A DNA stretch of 23,208 bases from Methanothrix sp. (GTDB taxonomy: Archaea > Halobacteriota > Methanosarcinia > Methanotrichales > Methanotrichaceae), in assembly GCA_028688175.1 (NCBI GenBank), contig JAQTYS010000012.1:1-23208 (forward strand), in the 5' to 3' direction. The notes under the pieces are model-generated. The model was given only the letters and a program-made list of their open reading frames with translations. It made no database searches and had not been told where the DNA came from. Both the position numbers and the translations under genes were made by a program. Shown in pieces: positions 14,321 through 23,184 of the stretch. Every line of letters begins with the position of its first letter. The first letter of the stretch is position 1.

Positions 14321-15844
14321 TTGAAATTGGCTTTGTTTAAGTCAGTTACAATGATATTCGCATTGCTCAGTATATTCATGTTCCCTGCAATGGGAATGGG
14401 CGCTGAAATCTCCCAATTTGAATGGATTGGCAAGAATGCCGACAAGGTCGGCACATGGGATAACGGTAGTCCCGATGGGAGCTTGGATGGGCATTTTCGC
14501 ATGGAGATGTCTCTTCCCGAACCAACGGAGATCAAATCAATCTTGCTATACACGGCTGACGAGAACGCCCACCCTGTGGGCGGGCAATTCTGGGATACGG
14601 CAGCTACCAATTACTATATTCTGGGTGTCTTCGATCAGGGCACACAGCTTAATCATAACCACGTACCCTCCGTTGGTACATTCTCAGGTGATGTGCAATT
14701 TGACCTCTATGCGGCCGATTCGGGTTGGTTTGAAAAAGGCAACTGGTTTGCAATAGAGTTAACTCTGGGAGACGGCATAAAATATACGAGGCTGACATCT
14801 ATTGGAGAGTCCCTGGATAGCTCCATAGATAGCTCCTCCGCAAGTTCATCCGAAATCCCGCTCGAACCGCCGGTCGACTCAGGCAGATCCAAAATTGAGA
14901 GCATTCTACAGGGTGATTCCAGATCATCAGAATCCGAATCGAAAGAGCAATCATCTGCCCAGGACGATTCCGCGGCAGCGATCCTGGACAGCTGGAATAC
15001 CGGCGCAGTTAATAACGGTCCCACCTGTAGCCCGACGCTCACATTATCAAAATCGCATATGATCACCTATATCGATACCTACCACTGGAACTATGGCCAG
15101 GGGACGCAATCAGGCGGAAGCATCAGTCTGCAAAATGCTGATGGCGAGATATTTGGACCCTGGCAGGTACAGGCCGATTCAGCCTCAGGTGCGCCCAATG
15201 CCTGGTGGATAGCTCACCCCGATGAGATCATTCCAGCCGGAAACTACATCATAATTGATTCTCAGCCGGAGACATGGTCCTGGAATGAGCTGTCGCCTTG
15301 CGGGTTCGTCAAGGTTGAAGGATATCCTGTGCAAGCAGATCCTACTGCAAAAGACGACACAAAAGGGCAGTTGGAAAGCAAAGGGACCGTTAGTGTGTAT
15401 ATAAACGTAGATGGAGAGTGCAGCAATCTAATTGATATGCTCGTCGAAGGCTGTGATAAAGGCCTGCCCGACATAGCAGTGGAACTGACCTTTACATATA
15501 TCCCTCCTGATTATTCTCAGGGTGTACCCACCATACTTCGGGAAACGACCGACGAGAATGGAATGGCCTATTTCCAGGATGTGCCTGCTGGAGCGAAGTT
15601 CGTCCTCAAGACAGCTGTTAAGACCATGGAGAAGGAGCAGGAAGGATCAATGTCGGATCCGGCTGAGGATGCATATTTCTCATTCGATTACAGATGCAAG
15701 GGCTCCTATCCTGAAGAGGAAAGGAAAAGATTGGAGCAGAGCGCCGGGGTAGGCCCGGATGGGCGAATCACCGGCATCGTCACTCCCGTCTGTGGCAATA
15801 AAGGGGTAATATGCAGTCCTGAATGCGACCTCTATCCACTTTGA
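14321..15844 (+). CDS. Exported multidomain protein with a beta-sandwich and an Ig-like C-terminal domain
   Basis: 507 residues of unknown function. A signal peptide (about 1-28, FALLSIFMFPAMGMGA) is followed by a tryptophan-rich domain (about 30-165, SILLYTADENAHPVGGQFWD). A serine-rich linker (about 165-220) leads to a second beta domain (about 225-340, TLTLSKSHMITYIDTYHWNYG...GNYIIIDSQPETWSW). A third domain (about 350-440) resembles SpaA/CNA-B-like beta sandwiches (GTVSVYINV...TDENGMAYFQDVPAGAKFVL). The tail is cysteine-rich (about 450-507) and ends without a membrane anchor. The start is TTG at 14321 or 14327 behind GGGGGTG (14313-14319); the spacing favours 14327, and ATG 14351 is also possible. 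Probably a cell-surface or secreted protein. Confidence 0.75.
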   Translation: MKLALFKSVTMIFALLSIFMFPAMGMGAEISQFEWIGKNADKVGTWDNGSPDGSLDGHFRMEMSLPEPTEIKSILLYTADENAHPVGGQFWDTAATNYYILGVFDQGTQLNHNHVPSVGTFSGDVQFDLYAADSGWFEKGNWFAIELTLGDGIKYTRLTSIGESLDSSIDSSSASSSEIPLEPPVDSGRSKIESILQGDSRSSESESKEQSSAQDDSAAAILDSWNTGAVNNGPTCSPTLTLSKSHMITYIDTYHWNYGQGTQSGGSISLQNADGEIFGPWQVQADSASGAPNAWWIAHPDEIIPAGNYIIIDSQPETWSWNELSPCGFVKVEGYPVQADPTAKDDTKGQLESKGTVSVYINVDGECSNLIDMLVEGCDKGLPDIAVELTFTYIPPDYSQGVPTILRETTDENGMAYFQDVPAGAKFVLKTAVKTMEKEQEGSMSDPAEDAYFSFDYRCKGSYPEEERKRLEQSAGVGPDGRITGIVTPVCGNKGVICSPECDLYPL

Positions 15845-15889
15845 TAGCGGGCATGACCGGACGGGTGCCATAGTGAGCGGATGTCCACT

Positions 15890-18800
15890 TCATTTTTTCC
15901 AAGGATAGTTGTCATCCGTCCTTGCAGCCAGCCACCTGGTAAGTATCTTCTCCAGCTCCTTTTGTTGAACCGGCTTGGCAATGAATTCGTTCATTCCTGC
16001 CTGAATGCACTTCTCTCGATCTCCTTGCATGGTGGCGGCGGTCATGGCAATGATGGGAACGCCCGGATTTTGTGCCTTCGACCCTTCCTGACGAATGACC
16101 CGAGTGGCCTCGAATCCATCCATCTTAGGCATGTGGCAGTCCATCAATACCAGATCATAAGGATTGGTCTGCAGAGCATCGACTGCCTCCAATCCATTGG
16201 CCACCACATCCGCCAATAGTCCCATCTTTTTCAGCATAGCCTGGGCAACTTTCTGGTTCACAGGATTGTCCTCCGCCACCAGGATGCGGATCTTGTGCTT
16301 TGCGTTTTCAGGAATGATAGGTTTTGCGGTGGTGAAATCCCTCGCCCTATCTTCCCTAATTTTGGAGAAAGTCTTATCTCTTGATTCCAACCCCGCAGCC
16401 TGTTTTTCGAAGGTTGCTGTGAACCAGAAGGTGGACCCTTTGCCAACTTCACTTTGCAGGCCGATATTGCCGCCCATTAATTTCACCAGTTGTTTGCAGA
16501 TGGCCAGTCCCAGGCCGGTACCACCGTATTGGCGCGTAGTCGAACTGTCCATCTGAGTAAAAGGCGAAAATAGGATTTTCTGCCGGTCCGCCGGGATGCC
16601 GATGCCCGTGTCGCTAACTGCGAAGCGAAGAGTAGCGTTTCTATCGTCTTCGTTTTGCAATCTGACATGAATCACTATCTTGCCGTTCTCAGTAAACTTC
16701 ACGGCATTGCCGCCCAGGTTGACTAATATCTGGCGCAGCCTTCCCGGATCGCCCCGCAGTAGCGACGGAACCTCAGGCTCCACCTGAGAGACCAGTTCGA
16801 GGCCCTTCTCACGAACATCGAGGGACAGGAGATCGACAGTATCTTTTAGCAGAGAACGAAGATCATAGTCCAGCATCTCCAGCTCCAATTTGCGGGCTTC
16901 AATCTTGGAGAAGTCCAGGATATCATTGATGAGCGACAGCAGCATCTCGCCGCTGACTCGGGCGATTTCCACATACTCACGCTGCTCTGCATTCAAATCC
17001 ATATCTTGCAGCAATCCGATCATACCGATGACACCGTTCAATGGGGTGCGAATCTCGTGGCTCATGTTGGCCAAAAATTCGCTCTTGGCAGCATTGGCTT
17101 GACCCGCCATCTCGGCCATCTTCTGGACATGCTTACTTGCAGTTTCCAGTTGCAGATTGGTGTTCTTCAGATCGTCCTCGAATTGCTTGTACCTGGTGAT
17201 GTCGCGTATGGACTCAATGGCACCCACAATACCGCCGCTGTGATCATAAAGAGGCGAAGCGATGCCCCAGAGGAACACACCCTCCTTGCCGTTTAGCATT
17301 GGGATGAATGTCTCTGCAATCAGTTGATCTCCCTTTCTCAAGATAAAATAATATTTATCCTCAATCGTTTTTCTGTCCATAAATATTAAGTCAATCAGAA
17401 TAGGTCTATGTTTGCCGTAAAATGGGACAGAATAATCATAATTTCCCTTGCCGATCATCTCGGCCTTGAGAACGCCTGTCATCTCCTCAATGGCTCGATT
17501 CCAGGCGATGACTTTTCCTTCACGGTCCACAGCGAATGTGGCATCCGGCAGAAAATCTATGATATCAGCCAGGCGCTGCTCCGACTCACGCAGAGCTTCT
17601 TCCGCATGCCTGTATTTGGTAATATCATGAAATATCCAGATCCTGCCATAATATTCGCCGTCCCGGTCGATTACCGGCGAAGAATACCGATCCAGCACCA
17701 TGCCGTCCTTAAAGGTTATTTCATCCCGGCTGGTCTCTTCCCAATGAGCATATAGGTACCTAACTTTGGCAAGGAATTCTTCAGGATTTTGCGTCTTGCC
17801 CACTACATAATCGAGAAGTACATCGTCATTTTTTTTATTTCTAATCTCTGCAGGCACGTTCCACATGCTTAAAAGCCGCTCATTGGTGAGTATTCTTTGC
17901 CACTGTCTGTCTACAATCAGGATGCCATCCAATGAGGTTTCAACCTGAGCTTCAAGTATCGCCGTCTTTCGTCGCAGATCATCCTCAGCTCGCTTTCGGT
18001 CGGTGATATCGGATATGATACCCAGCAAACCTGTGAACTTGCCATTTGAGTCGACCATCCGTCGGCCATTTATGTATCCCCAGAAATCACTTCCATCAGC
18101 CCGAAGATAATGTCGCTGTGTAAATACTGTATCAGCCCGGTTGTCCAACATCGCTTGCATCGTATCTGTTCCATCCTGACGCTCATCTGGATGAATAAAT
18201 GCAGGATATGCAGTGCCGATCATTGACTCCAGCGGGCAGGCAAACATCTCCGCCAGGCATTGGTTGGCTTGAGAGATCCGTCCGTTGGTATCAACTATGA
18301 TTATTCCCGCGCTGGAGGTCTCGAAGATTGTCCTCAGCCTCAGTTCGCTCTGCCTCAGGTCTTCCTCGGACTTCTTGCGCTTGGTGATATCCTCAACAAA
18401 TCCCAAGAATCTTTTTTCCGATAATTTTGTGGCAGTAACCGACCAAATTCTCCTCTCTCCCTTCTTGGTCAAAAAAGGTATTTCAATAAAACCATGGGCA
18501 TCTGCCTGCACCATTTGAAAATGTTTCAAGCCGCCGTCTTGCACATCATCTGGCAGTATATCCCGAATACTCATTTGCAGCAGCTCAGACTCATCATATC
18601 CGGTAATGCTGCATGCCATTGGATTTACCTGAAGGTACTTTCCGTTCTCATCGGCAACGAAGACGCCATAAGGAGCACTGTTTACATAACTGCGGTAACG
18701 CTCTTCGTTCTCTCGCAACGCTTCCTCAGTCCGCTTGCGGTCAGTGATATCGACGAAGATGCAGGCGAACTGATTGACAGCGGTCCGAAAGGCCCTCACC

Positions 18801-19543
18801 TCAAAATATCTATCAAGCTCAGCCGAATACTCATCAAAAAAGGCCGGCTCCCCGGTAAGTGCCACCCTGCCGTAAGTATCAAACCAGTACTTCTCGGTGC
18901 CTGGCAGGACCTCCAGAACGCTCCGACCTATCAGGTCATCCCTTTTCAGACCGGTTAGGCGCTCGAAGGCCGGATTGACATCAAGGAAACGGTAGTCTAT
19001 CGGCTTGCCCTGCTCATCACAGATGATCTCATGGCGCGCGAAACCATCAAACATCTCCTGGAATAATGTTCTATATTCATGCTCGGCCTGCTTGGCTTTG
19101 GTGATGTCGTTTGTTGTTCCAAAGACGGTGGTCAGACCATCCGGCTGAGAACATGCAAGAATCCTGGAACGAACCCAAAGAATAGTGCCATCGGCCTTTA
19201 TCAGACGGTATTTTGCGGCTTTATCCTCTGTTCTTTCCATTCTGCGCGATTGCATTGCTTGCAAAAGCGCTTGAACAGCCGGTAAATCATCGGGATGAAT
19301 AAATGATAGATATTTTTCGAGGCTGTCTCCAATAGTTCCGGCTGGTAGGCCCAACATCCTATCCGCAACTGGTGAGATATAAGAGCTGGTGTGCTCTCCA
19401 TGGACATTGACATTATAACGCCAGACAATCTCGGAGATCATCGAGATTGCCTGCTCGTACTGGGCTTTGCTGGCAAGCGCATCCTGCAAGGCTTTTTGCA
19501 ATTCTTTCTCGGCAGGAGTGCGGTATGTGATGTTATTGTCCAT
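15890..19543 (-). CDS. Soluble six-PAS hybrid histidine kinase
   Basis: About 1217 residues. Six PAS sensor units follow one another at about 30-155, 160-280, 285-395, 405-520, 530-645 and 655-790; several end in typical 'DITDRKRAEE' links. A coiled coil leads to the HisKA domain (His in NMSHEIRTPLNGVIGMI) and an ATPase domain with N box (NLGGNAVKFTENG), G1 (SDTGIGIPAD), F (FSPFTQMD) and G2 (YGGTGLGLAI). A receiver domain at about 1083-1205 has the acidic pocket (VAEDN) and the phospho-acceptor Asp in LVLMDCHMP near residue 1135. All catalytic residues are present. No membrane helix is visible, so it senses inside the cell. ATG 19543 was preferred to GTG 19552. No response-regulator output gene is adjacent, so its target is unknown. 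Confidence 0.95.
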   Translation of the reverse strand: MDNNITYRTPAEKELQKALQDALASKAQYEQAISMISEIVWRYNVNVHGEHTSSYISPVADRMLGLPAGTIGDSLEKYLSFIHPDDLPAVQALLQAMQSRRMERTEDKAAKYRLIKADGTILWVRSRILACSQPDGLTTVFGTTNDITKAKQAEHEYRTLFQEMFDGFARHEIICDEQGKPIDYRFLDVNPAFERLTGLKRDDLIGRSVLEVLPGTEKYWFDTYGRVALTGEPAFFDEYSAELDRYFEVRAFRTAVNQFACIFVDITDRKRTEEALRENEERYRSYVNSAPYGVFVADENGKYLQVNPMACSITGYDESELLQMSIRDILPDDVQDGGLKHFQMVQADAHGFIEIPFLTKKGERRIWSVTATKLSEKRFLGFVEDITKRKKSEEDLRQSELRLRTIFETSSAGIIIVDTNGRISQANQCLAEMFACPLESMIGTAYPAFIHPDERQDGTDTMQAMLDNRADTVFTQRHYLRADGSDFWGYINGRRMVDSNGKFTGLLGIISDITDRKRAEDDLRRKTAILEAQVETSLDGILIVDRQWQRILTNERLLSMWNVPAEIRNKKNDDVLLDYVVGKTQNPEEFLAKVRYLYAHWEETSRDEITFKDGMVLDRYSSPVIDRDGEYYGRIWIFHDITKYRHAEEALRESEQRLADIIDFLPDATFAVDREGKVIAWNRAIEEMTGVLKAEMIGKGNYDYSVPFYGKHRPILIDLIFMDRKTIEDKYYFILRKGDQLIAETFIPMLNGKEGVFLWGIASPLYDHSGGIVGAIESIRDITRYKQFEDDLKNTNLQLETASKHVQKMAEMAGQANAAKSEFLANMSHEIRTPLNGVIGMIGLLQDMDLNAEQREYVEIARVSGEMLLSLINDILDFSKIEARKLELEMLDYDLRSLLKDTVDLLSLDVREKGLELVSQVEPEVPSLLRGDPGRLRQILVNLGGNAVKFTENGKIVIHVRLQNEDDRNATLRFAVSDTGIGIPADRQKILFSPFTQMDSSTTRQYGGTGLGLAICKQLVKLMGGNIGLQSEVGKGSTFWFTATFEKQAAGLESRDKTFSKIREDRARDFTTAKPIIPENAKHKIRILVAEDNPVNQKVAQAMLKKMGLLADVVANGLEAVDALQTNPYDLVLMDCHMPKMDGFEATRVIRQEGSKAQNPGVPIIAMTAATMQGDREKCIQAGMNEFIAKPVQQKELEKILTRWLAARTDDNYPWKK

Positions 19544-19616
19544 GATTATCACTAATGAATGGTTCTGATTGATACGTCTGTTGGAAGATTTGACTTAGAT
19601 CTTATCATTCGTATCT

Positions 19617-20462
19617 TCAAGAATTTATATAGCCTGGAGACATACCTCCCGTCATTCCCGGCAGGCTCTTACCCAAGTATAGATATTTGTAGTACCATTT
19701 CCTCTCAGATGGCCTGAACACACCAATGTCATTGCTCCATCCATCTCGATCGAAATCGCCAGCGATCGGTAGATCCCCCGGCCAACCCCAGATAAAATCG
19801 TGATCTGTATTCCCATTAGCATTAAAATCAAAGAACCAGTGTTTCACAGAAGGCCGGAATACCCCGATATCATTATCATAATCGCCAAAACCTTCGAAAT
19901 CAGCAGCGTTAGGAATTGGCAAGTCTCCTGACCAGCCCCAATGTGCTATTTCCTTATCCGTATTCCCGGTGGCATCAAAATCAAAATACCATTTGGTTTC
20001 AGATGGTCTGAATACGCCGACATCGTCATAGTAGCCGTCGTTATCAAAGTCCCCTGCAATTGGTAGGTCATCTTGAAGACCCCACGGTTTTATGACTTTA
20101 TTGGTATCACCGTTTGCGTCATAGTCAAAGTACCATCCTCGATCCGACGGCCTGAATACGGCGATATCATTGGCAGAGCCATCGCTATCAAAGTCACCTG
20201 CGATTGGCAGATCTCCCCGATTGCCCCATGGTCCGATCTTCCGGTCAGTGGTTCCATCTCTGAAATAGTCAAAATACCAATTGCGTTCTGATGGCCTGAA
20301 CACACCTACATCATCTTTTACCATATCGCCATTAAAGTCGCCTGCAATGGGTTGGTCACCTCTGATTGCCCAGGGACCTACAACATCATCTGACTGGCCG
20401 CTAGATCCGCCTAGGAATAATAGGATAGATATAATAAAACCGGTGAAAAGAATCCATCTCAT
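19617..20462 (-). CDS. Exported FG-GAP/VCBS-like five-repeat protein
   Basis: 281 residues: a signal peptide (MRWILFTGFIISILLFLGG) and five tandem repeats of about 48 residues between 26 and 265. The repeat core is GPWGxxGDLPIAGDFDxDG, then D-x-GVFRPS and WYFD; each copy carries a DxDGxxxD-like calcium loop as in FG-GAP beta-propeller blades. The fourth repeat has an insertion (NAADFEGFGDYDND). Such proteins are usually surface adhesins or binding proteins. GTGAGGA precedes ATG 20462 by 8 nt. Five repeats are fewer than the seven of a full propeller, so it might assemble with a partner or form an open structure. Confidence 0.85.
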   Translation of the reverse strand: MRWILFTGFIISILLFLGGSSGQSDDVVGPWAIRGDQPIAGDFNGDMVKDDVGVFRPSERNWYFDYFRDGTTDRKIGPWGNRGDLPIAGDFDSDGSANDIAVFRPSDRGWYFDYDANGDTNKVIKPWGLQDDLPIAGDFDNDGYYDDVGVFRPSETKWYFDFDATGNTDKEIAHWGWSGDLPIPNAADFEGFGDYDNDIGVFRPSVKHWFFDFNANGNTDHDFIWGWPGDLPIAGDFDRDGWSNDIGVFRPSERKWYYKYLYLGKSLPGMTGGMSPGYINS

Positions 20463-20497
20463 CGTTCGTTCCTCACTACGAAACTATAGGTATCCAT

Positions 20498-20513
20498 ATC
20501 ATATTAATATGAT
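20498..20513. promoter_or_regulatory. 16-bp perfect palindrome overlapping the candidate TATA of the FG-GAP gene
   Basis: ATCATATTAATATGAT reads identically on both strands. It lies 36-51 nt before ATG 20462, where a TATA box would be expected on the minus strand. It could be simply the TATA box, or also an operator for a dimeric repressor that blocks it. Confidence 0.4.
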
Positions 20514-20544
20514 TGATTCGTCTGGACGTGAGTAGAACTAAAAA

Positions 20545-21093
20545 TCATTTTATTGGCATGCTCATCACATCATAAGCCAAGACGGTCAGTACCATCTGAA
20601 TTCCAGCTATGATTGTCAATAGAATGAGCATTATCGTAATTCGCCCACTCCATCGGTGGATGGTGTGTATTCTCATATCCTTTGATCTGAATTGGAATAT
20701 TCCGAGCATAGGAGTCACAATGATAAAGATAAAGACGCTAGCCCCCAGATAAGCATGCATTTCTCGCACAAAAGGTGTTTCCATATATGCGGATACCATA
20801 TATGCCGCGACAAAAATGCCTGCCAGAACAAGCACAACTCCTGACAGTGCCAGTTTCTTGTGCAACTCTATCCATCTTGTCCTTTTCTTGAGATAGCGTG
20901 CTGTGAAGGCTCCGCCTGCCAGAGAAATCGCGCCTGCAAGCACCATTATCACATGATATGGCCAAGGTGGTGGCAATTGATGAGTATGAGCACTATCTGC
21001 TTCTTCAGAGGGATCATGCGCGCTTGCCATGCCTGCAAAAATTCCAAAAGAAATCAATGAAATAACCAAGACGCAGATCATAGATTTCTGCAT
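20545..21093 (-). CDS. Cytochrome b561-like four-helix membrane protein
   Basis: 182 residues: a cleaved signal peptide (ISLISFGIFAGMASA), a histidine- and acid-rich linker, then four membrane helices. Histidines sit at helix ends in the spacing of a diheme b561-type protein: PYHVIMVLAGA, ELHKKLALSGV, EMHAYLGASVF and HTIHRWSGRITIM. This suggests transmembrane electron transfer, but haem binding is inferred only from the histidines. GAGGTG lies 5 nt ahead of ATG 21093. It is 82 nt upstream of the FG-GAP gene on the same strand. Confidence 0.6.
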   Translation of the reverse strand: MQKSMICVLVISLISFGIFAGMASAHDPSEEADSAHTHQLPPPWPYHVIMVLAGAISLAGGAFTARYLKKRTRWIELHKKLALSGVVLVLAGIFVAAYMVSAYMETPFVREMHAYLGASVFIFIIVTPMLGIFQFRSKDMRIHTIHRWSGRITIMLILLTIIAGIQMVLTVLAYDVMSMPIK

Positions 21094-21197
21094 AGAACAC
21101 CTCTCATTTATGTAGGAGTTTTATCTAGAAAAACATTTGGATCTTTCAAGACTTTCCAGTTTCTTCGAAGGAGGGCGCTAGGATGCATACAGGATCA

Positions 21198-21208
21198 CAT
21201 TTATATTT
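21198..21208 (+). promoter_or_regulatory. Candidate TATA box of the 21250 exported-protein gene
   Basis: CATTTATATTT lies about 42-52 nt before ATG 21250, in the divergent spacer to the b561-like gene. Transcription would start near 21230, leaving room for the GTGAGG ribosome site. Confidence 0.45.
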
Positions 21209-21249
21209 CAAAGCGCCATTGCTTACTATGGAATGAGTGAGGCGCAAAT

Positions 21250-21879
21250 ATGAGATGGATACTTTTCCTGATGCTGTCAATTATGGCTTGCATCGCTGCC
21301 AATATGGCTTATGTAAACGCGGTTGATTTAACAGATGATAGATTAGCGCAGAACTTCACGGAGCATTCCTGGATATTCGTCAACGGCTACATGGAAGAGT
21401 CGAGAATACTGCAGACCGATACTGGATTTAAAGGCCAAAAGATGGCTCTCACCACAAGCGGAAGCGGTATGGCTACCAGAACCATAGACTCAGAGGTCTA
21501 CCGGGACTCGAATAGGGAAGAAGCCTCTCTCACCATCTCCGCCAATTATGATTATGCCCCCTACGTTCCGCCCCTCACGCAAAGCGATCTTAGAAATGCT
21601 CTGTGCGCCAAGAATTACGAGGTGGGCTCGGTCTATTCTGAGACCTACAACATCGACAAAGATCTCATAAAGGACACGAAGATCTACCAGAACGACAGCT
21701 TCTCAGTCTATGAGATCAGCTCTGAGATCCAGGGAACTGCCAGGATCGGCCAGCGGGTGCAGAAGAATGCCAAGACCGTGCCGTCCTTTATGATGGCTGG
21801 AACATACATGGGCTACGCGCAGATAAGATCGGAGACCATTGTGGGAAATACCTCAGTCTTGACTTTGCCCTGTCCGTGA
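21250..21879 (+). CDS. Exported protein of unknown function
   Basis: 209 residues with a signal peptide (MRWILFLMLSIMACIAANMA). The mature part is beta-rich and hydrophilic, with repeats of T, S and aromatic residues (ESRILQTDTGFKGQKMALTTSGSG, EEASLTISANYDY) and two cysteines (C119-like in NALCAKNYEVGS and the last CP). The ending has no membrane anchor, so it is probably free or loosely attached outside the cell. GTGAGG precedes ATG 21250. The first six residues are identical to those of the FG-GAP protein. I do not recognise the family. Confidence 0.7.
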   Translation: MRWILFLMLSIMACIAANMAYVNAVDLTDDRLAQNFTEHSWIFVNGYMEESRILQTDTGFKGQKMALTTSGSGMATRTIDSEVYRDSNREEASLTISANYDYAPYVPPLTQSDLRNALCAKNYEVGSVYSETYNIDKDLIKDTKIYQNDSFSVYEISSEIQGTARIGQRVQKNAKTVPSFMMAGTYMGYAQIRSETIVGNTSVLTLPCP

Positions 21880-21895
21880 AGAGCGCCTTATACCT

Positions 21896-22327
21896 TTAGA
21901 TCATGGCAGCACGGTGAGCCGCTGCTGCCGCATCTCTCATCTTTTGCAGTTCCAGGGCATAATGCAGATGGCTCTGGCAGCGGCAATCAGTGCAGCCGAA
22001 ACGGGGCACGGGCCGGAGCCGTTTTCCCAAGGCATTCGCGATGCTACACTCCAGATCCTGGGTGGTTTTGGTGATGAACACCTCCACCAAGCTGGTGTAA
22101 GGTAAGAGGTAGTCGATGTGCCAGCGTTGAGTCTTTTTTATGCCATCCATTACCAGGATGTGGCGGTCCACACGCTTAAGGCCGCCAGGACCCCTTGCCG
22201 AACCGGTGTAAGAATAAAAACCGCGGGCAAAGTCAATGACACCCAGTGATCCAACCTTTATCTGATCAGCCTGCGATAACGAGAGTATTAGCGTATAAAT
22301 TCCCGGCTCATTTCTCTGCGGCTGCAT
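21896..22327 (-). CDS. DUF123 (GIY-YIG-like) family protein
   Basis: 143 residues with the DUF123 pattern: GIYTLILSL, VGSLGVIDFARGFYSYTGSARGPGGL (the family's GYYVYVGSA-like motif), a WHIDYLLPY core, then LECSIANAL and the C-terminal RFGCTDCRCQSHLHY with cysteines that probably bind zinc. The family is related to GIY-YIG nucleases and is common in archaea, sometimes fused to endonuclease III. Its cellular role is unproven; a nucleic-acid function is likely. The start at ATG 22327 has only a weak ribosome site. It converges on the 21250 gene with 16 nt between stops. Confidence 0.9.
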   Translation of the reverse strand: MQPQRNEPGIYTLILSLSQADQIKVGSLGVIDFARGFYSYTGSARGPGGLKRVDRHILVMDGIKKTQRWHIDYLLPYTSLVEVFITKTTQDLECSIANALGKRLRPVPRFGCTDCRCQSHLHYALELQKMRDAAAAAHRAAMI

Positions 22328-22458
22328 GCCTGTTTCTCATGATGGCGGATATTTGAGCATGGTGCTTTATAGAGGAATCATGGAGGAAATATACGAGGGG
22401 CATATTAAAGCAAGTCTTTTCTAGGATGAAGTAGCAAATGGCATCAGGTGAAAATTAA

Positions 22459-23052
22459 ATGAAGTTATTATTAGCAGCAACCATGATGCTGATGCTGTCG
22501 GCCATAGCTATGGCTGTGCCGGATAGCCAGCAGCTCGGCCCTTATGTGGTATCGTTTGATCTAAATGCCAATTATCAGGTGCAGGAAACCCAGCCAATTG
22601 AAAATGAAAAGGTCAGTGCTTATAGGATGGGTTTGATCGTCGACAATTCAACCCTTGCGATAATTGACATAGCAGAGTATGCTGAGCTGGAAGATGCTAC
22701 ATTGAAGGCTCATAAGAACCTCTTGGGATTGAGCATGTTGCGAGAGGGCCTCAATGCCACTAATGTCGAAGATCTGACAATTGATGGAAAAGAAGGTTTC
22801 ATGGTCACGAGTGAGCCTTTCGAGGCAGTGGCTGAAGCTCCCAGCCAAGTCTACCGAGCCATGTACTGGTTAGACAGCCAGGACTGCGAATGCGGACCGG
22901 TATCTGTAGGCAAGACCAGCGTTGTAATCACCTCAACTTATCCCCTGGATGTCACACAGGGCCTGCTTTCCAGCCTGCAAATAGTGAAGGGCGAGGTCGC
23001 GACCGCAGCTGCCCCATCGGCTCAGGACGGCCAAATTCTGCCCCCGGCTTAA
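22459..23052 (+). CDS. Exported protein of unknown function
   Basis: 197 residues beginning with a signal peptide (LLLAATMMLMLSAIAMAVP). The mature part alternates short strands and helices (QLGPYVVSFDLNANYQV, GLIVDNSTLAIIDIAEY, DLTIDGKEGFMVTSEP) like a DUF4367- or LpqN-type alpha-beta fold, but I cannot assign a family. A CEC pair (DSQDCECGPVSVG) lies in the middle. The C-terminus is alanine- and proline-rich without an anchor. AGGTGA precedes ATG 22459 by 7-8 nt. A strong terminator follows. Confidence 0.75.
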   Translation: MKLLLAATMMLMLSAIAMAVPDSQQLGPYVVSFDLNANYQVQETQPIENEKVSAYRMGLIVDNSTLAIIDIAEYAELEDATLKAHKNLLGLSMLREGLNATNVEDLTIDGKEGFMVTSEPFEAVAEAPSQVYRAMYWLDSQDCECGPVSVGKTSVVITSTYPLDVTQGLLSSLQIVKGEVATAAAPSAQDGQILPPA

Positions 23053-23079
23053 GCAATTGAATTGTCTGAGAAAACAAGA

Positions 23080-23127
23080 ACGGGAATGTGGCCTGAAAAA
23101 GGCATTTTCCCGTCGTTTTTCTCTTTT
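23080..23127 (+). terminator. Stem-loop with T tract
   Basis: ACGGGAA...GCCT pairs with AGGC...TTCCCGT around a GAAAA loop (stem-loop 23080-23113), followed by TTTTTCTCTTTT. This ends the 22459 gene and is the cleanest terminator in the window. Confidence 0.7.
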
Positions 23128-23184
23128 AAATTATCTGCATCTTTTTTAGTTTGCAGCGCTGAAAATGATTTGAGGTGGATTTGA

